Source of the DNA: Streptomyces mirabilis
Lineage (GTDB): Bacteria > Actinomycetota > Actinomycetes > Streptomycetales > Streptomycetaceae
DNA: 64,000 nucleotides
Direction of reading: 5' to 3'
NCBI RefSeq assembly: GCF_039503195.1
Contig: NZ_JBCJKP010000001.1
Coordinates: forward strand, 4,712,001-4,776,000
Shown piece by piece: positions 51,895 to 59,888 of the stretch. The notes beneath the pieces are model-generated. The model was not told where the DNA came from, searched no databases, and was given only the letters and a program-made list of their open reading frames with translations. The position numbers and the translations under genes are program-made. Position 1 is the stretch's first letter. Each line of letters begins with the position of its first letter.

Positions 51895-54702
51895 TCAGCT
51901 CACGCGGGTCAGCTTGGCGCCGAAGCCCGGCTCGGCGAGGTCCTTCTGGAGCTCGACGGGAACCTGCACGGCACTGCTGCTGCCGCCGTCGCCCACGGTG
52001 AGCGAGCCCACCTTGGTGCCGGCCTTCGCGGAGTGCGGCAGCTCCGAGGAGACGAAGGACAGCTTGACCTTGAGTCCCGCCCAGCCGACCGCCGTGACGT
52101 CCTTGGTGATCACGACCGGCGTACGACCGCCGAGCCCGTCGTCGACGTAACCGACGACATCGCCCTTCTTCAGGATCGTCGCGGACTTCAGCGAGGCCTG
52201 CGCGGCGCGGATCAGCTTGTCGCCCGCGGCCAGGGCGCCGCCGAGGATGGTGTTGTCGCTGCCGCCGGGGCCCTGGCTGATCACCGCGCCGACGATGGTC
52301 CGCACCTCGCCGCCGATCTCCTTGGTCGCCGCGAAGACGAGGTTGCCGCCGGCCGCGGTGGTGGTGCCCGTCTTGATGCCGATGACGTTGTTGGAGCCGA
52401 CGAGGTGGTTCCAGTTGCTGTGCCTGGTGCCCTTGTAGTCGGTGTACTCCATCATCCGGGCGACCTCGCGGAAGGAAGCGTCCTTCATCGCGGCCTTGGC
52501 CAGCTTCACCTGGTCCGCGGCCGTACTCACGGTCGTCTTCGTCAGGCCGGACGGGTCGGTGTACGTCGTGTTCGTCATCCCGAGGTCCTTGGCGGCGGCG
52601 TTCATCTTGGCGACGAAGGCCGTCTCGGAACCGGCGTCCCAGCGGGCCAGCAGCCGGGCCACGTTGTTCGCCGACGCGATCAGGACGCCTTCCAGGGCCT
52701 CCTTCTGTGTGATGGTGTCGCCCGCGTGCACGTTGACCGTCGACTCGTCGCCGGCGTCCGACTGGTCCTGGGCCTTCTGGTCCACCTTGATCTTCGCGCC
52801 GTCGCCGGACTTGATCGGGTGGTCGCGCAGGATCAGGTACGCCGTCATCACCTTGGCGACGCTCGCGATCGGCGCCGCCTTCTGCGCGCCGGACGTGCCG
52901 AACGAACCGATGCCCTGGACGTCGAGTGCGCCCTGCCCGGAGGACGGCCACGGGATGGAGGCGTCGCCGCCGCCGAAGGTGTAGCTGGACTCGGCGGTGA
53001 GGTCGAGCGTGGGGGTCGGCAGCGGCCGGAGCGACTGTGCGACCGCAAAGATGACCGCGAGCAGCAGGACCAGCGGCGTCCAGATCTTCACCCGCCGCGC
53101 GAGCGTCCGCACCGGGGTCTGCGGGGGCGGCGGCGTGTTCGTCAGCTCGGCCAGCAGGTCCAGCGGCGGCTTCGGCGGCAGCGGCTGCTGCGTGGTGCGT
53201 TCGGGGCCGACCTGCGGGAGGGCGGCGGTGGCGTCGGCGGGGGCCACTCTGGTGGGCGAGGAGGAGGCGGAGGGAACGGGCGGGGTCGCGGTGGTCTTCG
53301 GCTTCACCCTCGACACGGGTTCGTCGAGGGGCTTGAGGGCCACGAATTTGCTGGTGCGCTCGGACGGGGACTCGGGCTTCGGCCGGTCCGCCTTGGACGG
53401 GTCGGCCTTGGGCTGCTCGGCCTTGGGCTGCTCGGCCGTCGGCTGCTCGGCCTTCGGCTGGTCCGCGGGCTTGTCGGTGGCCGGCTCGGCACCGCCCAGC
53501 TTGAGCATGGTGGTGGGCTGGTCCACCGCCGGGCGCTTCGGCGCCTTGAAGATGGCGGTGGGCTGGTCGACGGGCGGCTCGGGCGCGTCGTCGGTGTCCG
53601 GGGCGTCCTTCGAGGACGGCGAGTCGTCGGCGGATGCCGAACCGTCGGCGGGCGGCGTGTCCTTGGAGTCCTTCTGCGCCGCCGCGTCCTGGGAGTCCTC
53701 GGAGTCCTTGGCGTCCTTGGCGTCCTTGGCGTCCTCGACGTCCGAGGAGGCCTCGGGGCTCACGGAATCCTCGAGACCTTCGGAGGTCTCGGAGGTCTTC
53801 TCCGAGGGCTCCTTCGAGGGCTCAGACGTCTCGGAGGCGTCCTCCGGAGAGCTCTTCGCCTCAGCCGGCTTCGCGTCCTCGGTCTCGGACTCGGTCTCGG
53901 TCTCGGACGCCGTCTCGGACTCGGTCTCGGACTCGGACGCCGTCTCGGACTCGGCGTCCGACGTGGACTCGGCGTCCGACGTGGACTCGGCGTCCGACGT
54001 GGACTTCGCGTCCGTCTTCGGCTCGGCGTCGGCATCGGTGTCGGCGTCATCCGCCGCCGTGGCCTCGTCCTCAACTTCACCCTCGGACGCGGCCTTGGCG
54101 TCAGAGTCCGCGTCGGAAGGGGAACCGGAGTCGGAGTCGGCATCAGCGGCGGCATCGATGTCGGCACCGGCGTCGGCGTCGGACCCGGAAGCCGACTCCC
54201 CGTCAGCCTCGCCCGCAACCCCAGCCGCAGCCTCGACCTCGGCCCCAGCCTCGGTCTCAGCCCCAACCTCGGTCTCAGCCTCGGCCCCGGCTCCGGCCTC
54301 CGCCGCCGTACCGGCCCTCTCCGCGCCCTTGGAGGCCTTGTCGGGGTCCTCCGGGCCCTTGGAGGCTTCCGGAACCTCAGACTCCCCCTCAGGGGCCTCC
54401 TCGTCCGCCCCTGCGACCCAGGCGGCCACGGCCTCGCGCAGTCGCGCGTCCTCCACGGGGCCCTTCCCCCCGGACCCGGCGGAACCTTCCGCCAACGCCC
54501 GCGTCGAGAACACCGCCGTCGCCTGATCCACCCGTACGGTGGCGGCCCGTTCGCGGGCCACCGCCAGACGGGGATCGGCCGACGCCGCCGCCGCGGCGGC
54601 CCGACTCGGGCCCGGAACCGCGGCCGGGGTCCCCGGCGTCGCTTCTGCCGACGATGCCGACGCCTCGTGCTGCTTCGACCTGTCGGGGGACTCGCCCGCC
54701 AC
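51895..54702 (-). CDS. D-alanyl-D-alanine carboxypeptidase with very long acidic N-terminus
   Basis: GTG 54702 has GGAGGA upstream; 935 residues, more than twice the usual length. Residues 1-535 are a low-complexity cytoplasmic region rich in Glu, Asp, Ser and Ala, carrying the repeated motif VDQ[AP]T[AT][VIM][FL] three times. One membrane helix follows (WTPLVLLLAVIFAVAQSL, near 540-557). The S11 peptidase domain has SVAK (SxxK), SANN (SxN) and IKTGTTT (KTG), the three penicillin-binding motifs. It trims the terminal D-Ala of peptidoglycan stem peptides outside the membrane. The N-tail may be a regulatory or phosphorylation platform. Confidence 0.9.
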   Translation of the reverse strand: MAGESPDRSKQHEASASSAEATPGTPAAVPGPSRAAAAAASADPRLAVARERAATVRVDQATAVFSTRALAEGSAGSGGKGPVEDARLREAVAAWVAGADEEAPEGESEVPEASKGPEDPDKASKGAERAGTAAEAGAGAEAETEVGAETEAGAEVEAAAGVAGEADGESASGSDADAGADIDAAADADSDSGSPSDADSDAKAASEGEVEDEATAADDADTDADAEPKTDAKSTSDAESTSDAESTSDAESETASESETESETASETETESETEDAKPAEAKSSPEDASETSEPSKEPSEKTSETSEGLEDSVSPEASSDVEDAKDAKDAKDSEDSQDAAAQKDSKDTPPADGSASADDSPSSKDAPDTDDAPEPPVDQPTAIFKAPKRPAVDQPTTMLKLGGAEPATDKPADQPKAEQPTAEQPKAEQPKADPSKADRPKPESPSERTSKFVALKPLDEPVSRVKPKTTATPPVPSASSSPTRVAPADATAALPQVGPERTTQQPLPPKPPLDLLAELTNTPPPPQTPVRTLARRVKIWTPLVLLLAVIFAVAQSLRPLPTPTLDLTAESSYTFGGGDASIPWPSSGQGALDVQGIGSFGTSGAQKAAPIASVAKVMTAYLILRDHPIKSGDGAKIKVDQKAQDQSDAGDESTVNVHAGDTITQKEALEGVLIASANNVARLLARWDAGSETAFVAKMNAAAKDLGMTNTTYTDPSGLTKTTVSTAADQVKLAKAAMKDASFREVARMMEYTDYKGTRHSNWNHLVGSNNVIGIKTGTTTAAGGNLVFAATKEIGGEVRTIVGAVISQGPGGSDNTILGGALAAGDKLIRAAQASLKSATILKKGDVVGYVDDGLGGRTPVVITKDVTAVGWAGLKVKLSFVSSELPHSAKAGTKVGSLTVGDGGSSSAVQVPVELQKDLAEPGFGAKLTRVS

Positions 54703-54932
54703 CGATGCCTCCTCCGTGCGCCACCCACCGGGCGCCCAACGAACCGTGAACCCTTGTCCCGCCGCCCGGACATCGCTGTCCGAACCATGTACCAGTGTCC
54801 TGTGTGCGGGCTTAACCCCTGCGGTAGACGAGAACGACATACCTGCTGGTTCCATCACGAACCGGTCAGGCACTCTCGACAGACCAATGTGAGAGGGGTC
54901 ACCCTGTCATTCATCCACGCGGGGAGGCATGG

Positions 54933-55688
54933 ATGGGCAGGAGCCGCAGAACTCTTCCGGAAGAGCTTCTGCTGCTGGCGTTGGACCCGACCACGGGTAC
55001 CACTGCACAGCCGCAGTCGCTCGACCTCGGTCTGGCCGGAGCACAGCTAGTAGAGCTGGCGCTGGCCGGACGGATAGCCCCAGACGGGGATCGTATCGCC
55101 GTGGTGCAGCCACGGCCGACTGGAGATCCAACACTGGACTGTGCGTTGGAACTGCTTCGCCGACGCGGAGCACCCGTACGCGCGGTCAACTGGATTGGCG
55201 GACCCCGACTGGGGCTGCGCCAGACCTATCTCTCGCATCTGGAGAGGTGCGGCATGGTCCATGCCGTGGCCGGCCAGATGTGCGGGGTGCTTCCGACGAC
55301 TCGCTACCAAGCGACGGACACGGAGATCAGCCGGGAGATCAAGTCCCGGCTGGACAGCGCGATCCGCACCGGCGTACCGCCGGACCCGCGGACCGCGGCG
55401 CTCGCCGCGCTGGCCCATGCGGTCGGTCTCGGCAAGCACCTGTATCCGGGCAACGAGGGACGCTCGTCCCGCTCCCGGCTACGGGACCTGATCAGGCATG
55501 ACCCCATGGGCGGCCTCGTGGCCCACGCGGTCATGGACGTTCAGAACGGTGTGGGTGCACAGCCACGCCGCAACCCGGCACCGGCAGGCCGCCCGGCCAC
55601 CGCCGGAGTCAGGTCCGCACCGGAACCCGCCCGCGGTGTTCCGATGCAACCGCGCCACGGTTCCATGGCGCGCGCCGTGGTCCACTGA
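54933..55688 (+). CDS. GPP34-family phosphoprotein (GOLPH3-like)
   Basis: ATG 54933 with GGGGAGG upstream; 251 residues. LPEELLLLALDPTTGTT at 8-24 and AGAQLVELALAGRI at 35-48 are the classic GPP34 N-terminal motif; the helical core extends to about 210 and the tail is Pro/Arg-rich. The eukaryotic relative binds PI4P at the Golgi; the bacterial role is not established but is linked to membranes and secondary metabolism. A perfect 21-bp terminator hairpin follows. Confidence 0.9.
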   Translation: MGRSRRTLPEELLLLALDPTTGTTAQPQSLDLGLAGAQLVELALAGRIAPDGDRIAVVQPRPTGDPTLDCALELLRRRGAPVRAVNWIGGPRLGLRQTYLSHLERCGMVHAVAGQMCGVLPTTRYQATDTEISREIKSRLDSAIRTGVPPDPRTAALAALAHAVGLGKHLYPGNEGRSSRSRLRDLIRHDPMGGLVAHAVMDVQNGVGAQPRRNPAPAGRPATAGVRSAPEPARGVPMQPRHGSMARAVVH

Positions 55689-56104
55689 GCCGCAGTCCCA
55701 CGGCGCCACCAGGCACCGTACGCACCACCACGCACAACAGCACCGCCACGCACCACAAAGAGCACCGCCACGCACCGCCTGCACGACCTCAGCGCCGCAC
55801 CGCAGTCCCCAAGACCCGGTTCGGGAGCCGCTGGCTCGCGCGGGGCGGTGGGGCCGTACGTCCGGACGACGACACGGCCCCACCGCCCCGCGCGGCCGCA
55901 TTTCACGGGTGCCGCGCATATGCGGACGGTACGAGTGAAGGCGACGTACACGTACGCGATCCGCGTAATATCCACGCCAGATCTCCGAACCGGCGTGTAC
56001 CCAGCGCATATCCGGTGTTTTGCAGCGGTAGGACGCACCTTGGTGGCAGTCTGCTCAACAGCAGATACGCAAAGTAGAGGCCCGCAGCCGGAGGTGCACG
56101 TCCC
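55689..56104. other. intergenic region with CAC-rich repeats and terminator
   Basis: AGCACCGCCACGCACC is repeated at 55739-55754 and 55761-55776. The terminator at 55837 follows. Promoter elements for the HTH gene should be near 55960-56050. No gene. Confidence 0.5.
55837..55894. terminator. perfect 21-bp hairpin downstream of GPP34 gene
   Basis: Left arm 55837-55857 and right arm 55874-55894 are exact inverses around a 16-base loop. No T-tract, so possibly an intrinsic stop of the actinobacterial type. Confidence 0.7.
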
Positions 56105-56962
56105 GTGGCGTCAAGTGTCAATCCCACCGTCCGGCGGCGCCGGCTGGGCCAGGAGCTGCGTCGGCTCCGCGAGCTCAAGGGCATGACGGCCGAAGAGGTC
56201 GCCGAGCGGCTGCTGGTCTCGCAGTCGAAGATCAGTCGGCTGGAGAACGGACGGCGCAGTATCAGCCAGCGTGACGTCCGCGATCTGTGCGGGGTCTACG
56301 AGGTCGAGGACCACCGGATCGTCGATTCGCTGATGCAGATGGCCAAGGACTCGCGCCAGCAGGGCTGGTGGCACTCCTTCGGCGACATCCCGTACAGCGT
56401 CTACATCGGGCTGGAAACCGACGCCGCGTCACTTCGCGTCTACGATCCCCAGGTCGTCCCCGGTCTCCTGCAGACCCGGCCGTACGCCGAGGCTCTGATC
56501 GCGGGCGCGCTGCCGGAGACCGCTTCCGCCGACATCGACAAGCGCGTCCAGGTCCGGCTGCGCCGACAGGAACGTATCTCCGCGCCGGAGAACCCGCTCC
56601 GGCTGTGGACCGTCCTCGACGAGGCCGCGCTGCGCCGCGTCGTCGGCAACCGCTCCCTCATGCGCGACCAGCTGGAACACCTCGTCGAACAGTCCCAGCT
56701 CCCGCACGTCACCGTGCAGGTGATCCCCTTCGACATGGGCGCGCACCCGGGACTCAACGGGCAGTACGCGATCCTGGAGTTCCCCGACGCGGCCGACTCC
56801 AGCGTGGTCTACATCGAGGGCGTCACCAGCGACCTGTATCTGGAGAAGGCGAACGACGTCCAGAAATACAGCGTGATGTACGAGCATCTGCGGGCACAGG
56901 CCCTGAACGTGGAGCAGTCGCGACAGTTCATCGCGGACATCGCCAAGGAGTACGCGCGCTGA
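56105..56962 (+). CDS. XRE-family HTH protein of Scr1 type (DUF5753)
   Basis: GTG 56105 with GGAGG upstream; 285 residues. HTH_31 domain at 10-65 (GQELRRLRELKGMTAEEVAE, RLLVSQSKISRLENGRRSIS). The C-terminal two-thirds is DUF5753 (QVVPGLLQTRPYAEALI; HVTVQVIPFDMGAHPGLNGQ). It forms a pair with the DUF397 gene 248 bp downstream. Such pairs occur in dozens per Streptomyces genome and control development or act like toxin-antitoxin modules. Confidence 0.92.
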   Translation: MASSVNPTVRRRRLGQELRRLRELKGMTAEEVAERLLVSQSKISRLENGRRSISQRDVRDLCGVYEVEDHRIVDSLMQMAKDSRQQGWWHSFGDIPYSVYIGLETDAASLRVYDPQVVPGLLQTRPYAEALIAGALPETASADIDKRVQVRLRRQERISAPENPLRLWTVLDEAALRRVVGNRSLMRDQLEHLVEQSQLPHVTVQVIPFDMGAHPGLNGQYAILEFPDAADSSVVYIEGVTSDLYLEKANDVQKYSVMYEHLRAQALNVEQSRQFIADIAKEYAR

Positions 56963-57210
56963 CGCGCACCCCGGAGAACGGGCCCCCGGCGGGAAAGTGC
57001 CGCACAGTACACCCTCACCGCTCCTGGGCGGAAGACTCCACTGGTATATGCCACCCGGTCGAGTGAACGGCCACTTCGCCCGGCGATGTTGGCGAGTAGC
57101 GTCGATCACGCCATCGAGCAACAACGTTGGCGCAAACCGCACGGCGAGTTCCGTAGCGAACCCGCCGTGCGGTGACAGCAACTCTCAACAACTGGCTATC
57201 CGGAGCGAAC

Positions 57211-57420
57211 ATGGCAATCCAGCAAGGCGCCACGGACACGTGGACCAAGTCCTCCTACTCCACCGGCAACGGCGCATGTGTCGAGGTCAAGTCCCCGGTT
57301 CTCGCGGCGATGGCCGTACGGGACTCCAAGGTCCCCACGGGCCCCACGCTGGCGTTCCCCGCGAACTCGTGGAACGCCTTCGTGGCCGAGGTCAGCCGGG
57401 GGGCTTTCGACCTCGCCTGA
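57211..57420 (+). CDS. DUF397-domain protein
   Basis: 69 residues from ATG 57211 (an in-frame start 13 codons earlier lacks a better RBS). TWTKSSYSTGNGACVEVKSP (9-28) and VAVRDSK-like MAVRDSKVPTGPTLAFP are the family signature. Partner of the Scr1-type HTH protein. A strong T-run terminator follows at 57482. Confidence 0.9.
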   Translation: MAIQQGATDTWTKSSYSTGNGACVEVKSPVLAAMAVRDSKVPTGPTLAFPANSWNAFVAEVSRGAFDLA

Positions 57421-57481
57421 TGCGTCGACACTTGCATCCACCACCACAACTGCACCGACCAACCGCATACGCACCACCGAA

Positions 57482-57536
57482 ATAGCCCTCTCGACTGGCC
57501 CGCCGTCCTGGCCGAGGGGGCTATCCCCTTTTTTGT
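57482..57536 (+). terminator. rho-independent terminator of DUF397 gene
   Basis: ATAGCCCTCTCG pairs with CGAGGGGGCTAT, followed by CCCCTTTTTTG. The T-run is also the start of the inverted-repeat arm at 57525. Confidence 0.85.
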
Positions 57537-57573
57537 GGCTCGGTTCACCTCCGGGGCGCAGAAGCCGGTGTCG
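57525..57573. repeat. left arm of 49-bp long inverted repeat
   Basis: The segment (CCCCTTTTTTGTGGCTCGGT...) is the inverse of 58632-58681 with about three differences. It flanks the 57614 gene; see finding. Confidence 0.75.
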
Positions 57574-57613
57574 ACGCGCCCCTTCGGCTCACTCGCCATA
57601 GGGCGCCGCCCGT

Positions 57614-58453
57614 TCACCTCAGGCGATCCACGTACCTGTCCGTCCCGGGCACCGTCGGAATGAAGGGGGCCACCAGCTCCACCTTCCCCAAGCCGCCTTC
57701 CGCCACCGCCTCCTCCAGTCCGCAGAAGTGGTCCTCCCAGCACTCCCTCGGGTCCGTCTCCAGGAACCACAGGAGGGTCAGCCGGGTGTCGACGCCCTCG
57801 ACCTGCTTCACGTACGTCATGCGGTCGCCGGGGAGTGGGGTGGGGCGGAAGACGGTCACCATCGCGGCCGGGGAGCCCGCCAGGCGCCGGGGGAGGTGGC
57901 GGGCGCGCAGCCACTCCAGGAGTTCCGCGCGCCGGTCGGCGGAGTCGGCGTCGACGACCTGGAGGACGAGGCCCGCGTAGGGGTGGTCCAGGGCGTGGAA
58001 GTCGCGGGGGCCGCCGGCGCCGTCGCGGTACACCGTGGCCGCGTGGTCCTGGAAGGCCGTGAAGACATGTGTCCGGTCCTGGTACACGCGGCCGTCGCGA
58101 TTCAGCCGTTTGTTGATGCCGACGGTCCACCTCATGTGGTCGTCGTAGCGGCCCTCGGTGACCCAGTACGTCGAGAGGTAGCAGCCGGCGGTGACCGGCT
58201 GGGCGACCGCCGACTTCTCCGGGTACCGCAGGAGTTGGAGATCGCGGGTGGCGACCCAGCGGCGGCCCGCGTACATCCAGGGCATGGCCATCGCGCCGGC
58301 GTAGTAGTGGTCGTCCTCGTACCAGCGGTTGTACGCGTACTCGTGGCCCGGGTGCGGCTCGACCATGGTGATCAGGGCGTGGCCCGGGTGGACGCCGTAC
58401 GGGCCGAGGGCGGCCAGTTCCGCGTACACCTCGCTACGGGTCTCCTCCGACAT
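57614..58453 (-). CDS. hypothetical protein, EthD/dimeric alpha-beta-barrel-like
   Basis: ATG 58453 with GGAAGGGG upstream; 279 residues. The N-terminal half (ALITMVEPHPGHEYAYNRWY, then EDDHYYAGAMAMPWMYAGRR) resembles EthD-like dimeric barrels in which Tyr/His-rich loops follow the first strand; the second half repeats a similar pattern. Cytosolic; likely a catabolic accessory enzyme acting with the SDR divergently placed at 58691. A perfect TetR-type palindrome lies upstream (58500-58516). Confidence 0.7.
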   Translation of the reverse strand: MSEETRSEVYAELAALGPYGVHPGHALITMVEPHPGHEYAYNRWYEDDHYYAGAMAMPWMYAGRRWVATRDLQLLRYPEKSAVAQPVTAGCYLSTYWVTEGRYDDHMRWTVGINKRLNRDGRVYQDRTHVFTAFQDHAATVYRDGAGGPRDFHALDHPYAGLVLQVVDADSADRRAELLEWLRARHLPRRLAGSPAAMVTVFRPTPLPGDRMTYVKQVEGVDTRLTLLWFLETDPRECWEDHFCGLEEAVAEGGLGKVELVAPFIPTVPGTDRYVDRLR

Positions 58454-58499
58454 GACGATCCCCTTCCTCGCTCTTCCTTCCTCCGCCGGACGCCCATAC

Positions 58500-58516
58500 T
58501 CTGACGCCCCGTCAGA
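58500..58516. promoter_or_regulatory. perfect palindromic operator
   Basis: TCTGACG-CCC-CGTCAGA, 7-bp arms, in the divergent region between the EthD-like and SDR genes. Typical of TetR-family operators; the regulator is not in the window. Confidence 0.55.
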
Positions 58517-58631
58517 CAATGCGCCATAGTCACGTCAACCTACGGCGAGTGAGCCGAAGGGGCGCGCCGGTGCCGAGAGCGCGAGCGCGCGGAGGCCCCG
58601 ACGAAGGAGGGGTCGAGCACGGTCGCGCTCT

Positions 58632-58681
58632 CGACACCGGCTTCTGCGCCCCGGAGGCGAACCGAGCCACAAGAAAAGGGG
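58632..58681. repeat. right arm of 49-bp inverted repeat, in SDR leader
   Basis: Begins CGACACCGGCTTCTGCGCCC and ends AAGAAAAGGGG, 10 bases before the SDR start codon, including part of its RBS. Partner of 57525-57573. Confidence 0.75.
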
Positions 58682-58690
58682 AGGCTTCCG

Positions 58691-59476
58691 ATGTCACTGC
58701 TCGCGGGGAAGACGGTCGTCGTCTCGGGGGTCGGGGCCGGACTCGGCCATCAGGTCGCGGCGGCCGTCGTACGGGACGGGGGCAACGCGGTGCTGGGGGC
58801 GCGTACGGAGGCCAATCTCGCCTCGTCCGCGGCCGAGCTCGACCCGGACGGCGCGCACACGGCCTACCGGGCCACGGACATCACGGACGAGAAGCAGTGC
58901 GAGGCGCTCGCGGAGCTCGCGACGGAGCGGTTCGGGCGGATCGACGCGGTGGTGCACGTGGCTGCCTGGGACAGCTACTTCGGCGGCCTGGAGGACGCGG
59001 ATTTCGCCACCTGGCAGTCGGTCATCGACGTGAATCTGCTGGGCACCCTGCGGATGACCCGGGCCTGCCTGCCCGCGCTGAAGGTGTGCGGCGGCTCGGT
59101 CGTCATCATCGGGACGCAGTCGTCGGTGGCCGCGCCGAGCCAGGTGCGGCAGGCGGCGTACGCGGCGTCCAAGGGCGCGCTGACGAGCGCGATGTACTCG
59201 CTGGCGAGGGAGCTGGGCCCGCATCGCGTCCGTGTGAACACCGTGCTGCCGGGGTGGATGTGGGGACCGCCCGTCGAGGCGTACGTCCAGTTCACGGCGC
59301 ACACCGAGGGCGTACCGGAGGCGGACGTCCTGCGGCGGCTCACCGAGCGGATGGCGCTGCCCGAACTGGCCACGGACGGGGACGTGGCGGACGCCGCGGT
59401 GTTCCTGGCGTCCGACCGGGCGCGGGCGATCACGGGGCAGTCGCTGCTCGTGAACGCCGGCGAACTCATGCGCTAG
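58691..59476 (+). CDS. SDR-family oxidoreductase
   Basis: ATG 58691 with AGGGGAGG upstream; 261 residues. SGVGAGLGH cofactor loop, VHVAAWDSY in place of the NNAG motif, YAASKGALTSA active site, and SLLVNAGELMR end. A SDR with an unusual NAG region but intact Tyr-Lys. Divergent from the EthD-like gene, so both may serve one catabolic pathway under the palindrome at 58500. Confidence 0.88.
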   Translation: MSLLAGKTVVVSGVGAGLGHQVAAAVVRDGGNAVLGARTEANLASSAAELDPDGAHTAYRATDITDEKQCEALAELATERFGRIDAVVHVAAWDSYFGGLEDADFATWQSVIDVNLLGTLRMTRACLPALKVCGGSVVIIGTQSSVAAPSQVRQAAYAASKGALTSAMYSLARELGPHRVRVNTVLPGWMWGPPVEAYVQFTAHTEGVPEADVLRRLTERMALPELATDGDVADAAVFLASDRARAITGQSLLVNAGELMR

Positions 59477-59888
59477 GCGAACTCATGCGCCAGCGGAAGC
59501 GATGGTGGATTCCAGTCGGCCGTCCCCTCCCAGCCGTGCGGGACCCGCATCCCGTACGCCTGATCGACTTGTCGGTGTGAACCTGCCTGTGTGGTCTGAC
59601 GAAGTGCCCGCTCATGGTGTGGTCCACGTCACGAGCACGACAACAGCCGTACGGGTAAAGTGGAGGCAAAATCGTTCTGCTTTCTGATCTGCGTTCACAT
59701 CTGTGACCGGGAAAGGTCTTGACCGCCCCCCCCGAACGGCGGTTCAATCCCCAAAGTCCCCGCTCCCGCACGGGGGCGCCGCCCTCCCCCAAGCTCTCGG
59801 CTTCGCTCGAGCAGGGGGACCCCATGCGTACTGGCGAAGTGCCGTCCGGTATCTGCAGGTTCACAAGGCGGACCCCTGGAGGGGGCAC
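59477..59888. other. intergenic region with dispersed Streptomyces palindrome
   Basis: 59785-59819 (TCCCCCAAGCTCTCG, CTTCG, CTCGAGCAGGGGGA) is the hairpin repeat common between Streptomyces genes. The rest is symporter promoter and leader DNA. Confidence 0.6.

Noticed and set aside
51160..55050. 1296-residue plus-strand open frame
   Set aside because: Antisense to the D-Ala-D-Ala carboxypeptidase and the membrane protein; Gly/Arg/Leu-rich, without family features. A GC-bias shadow.
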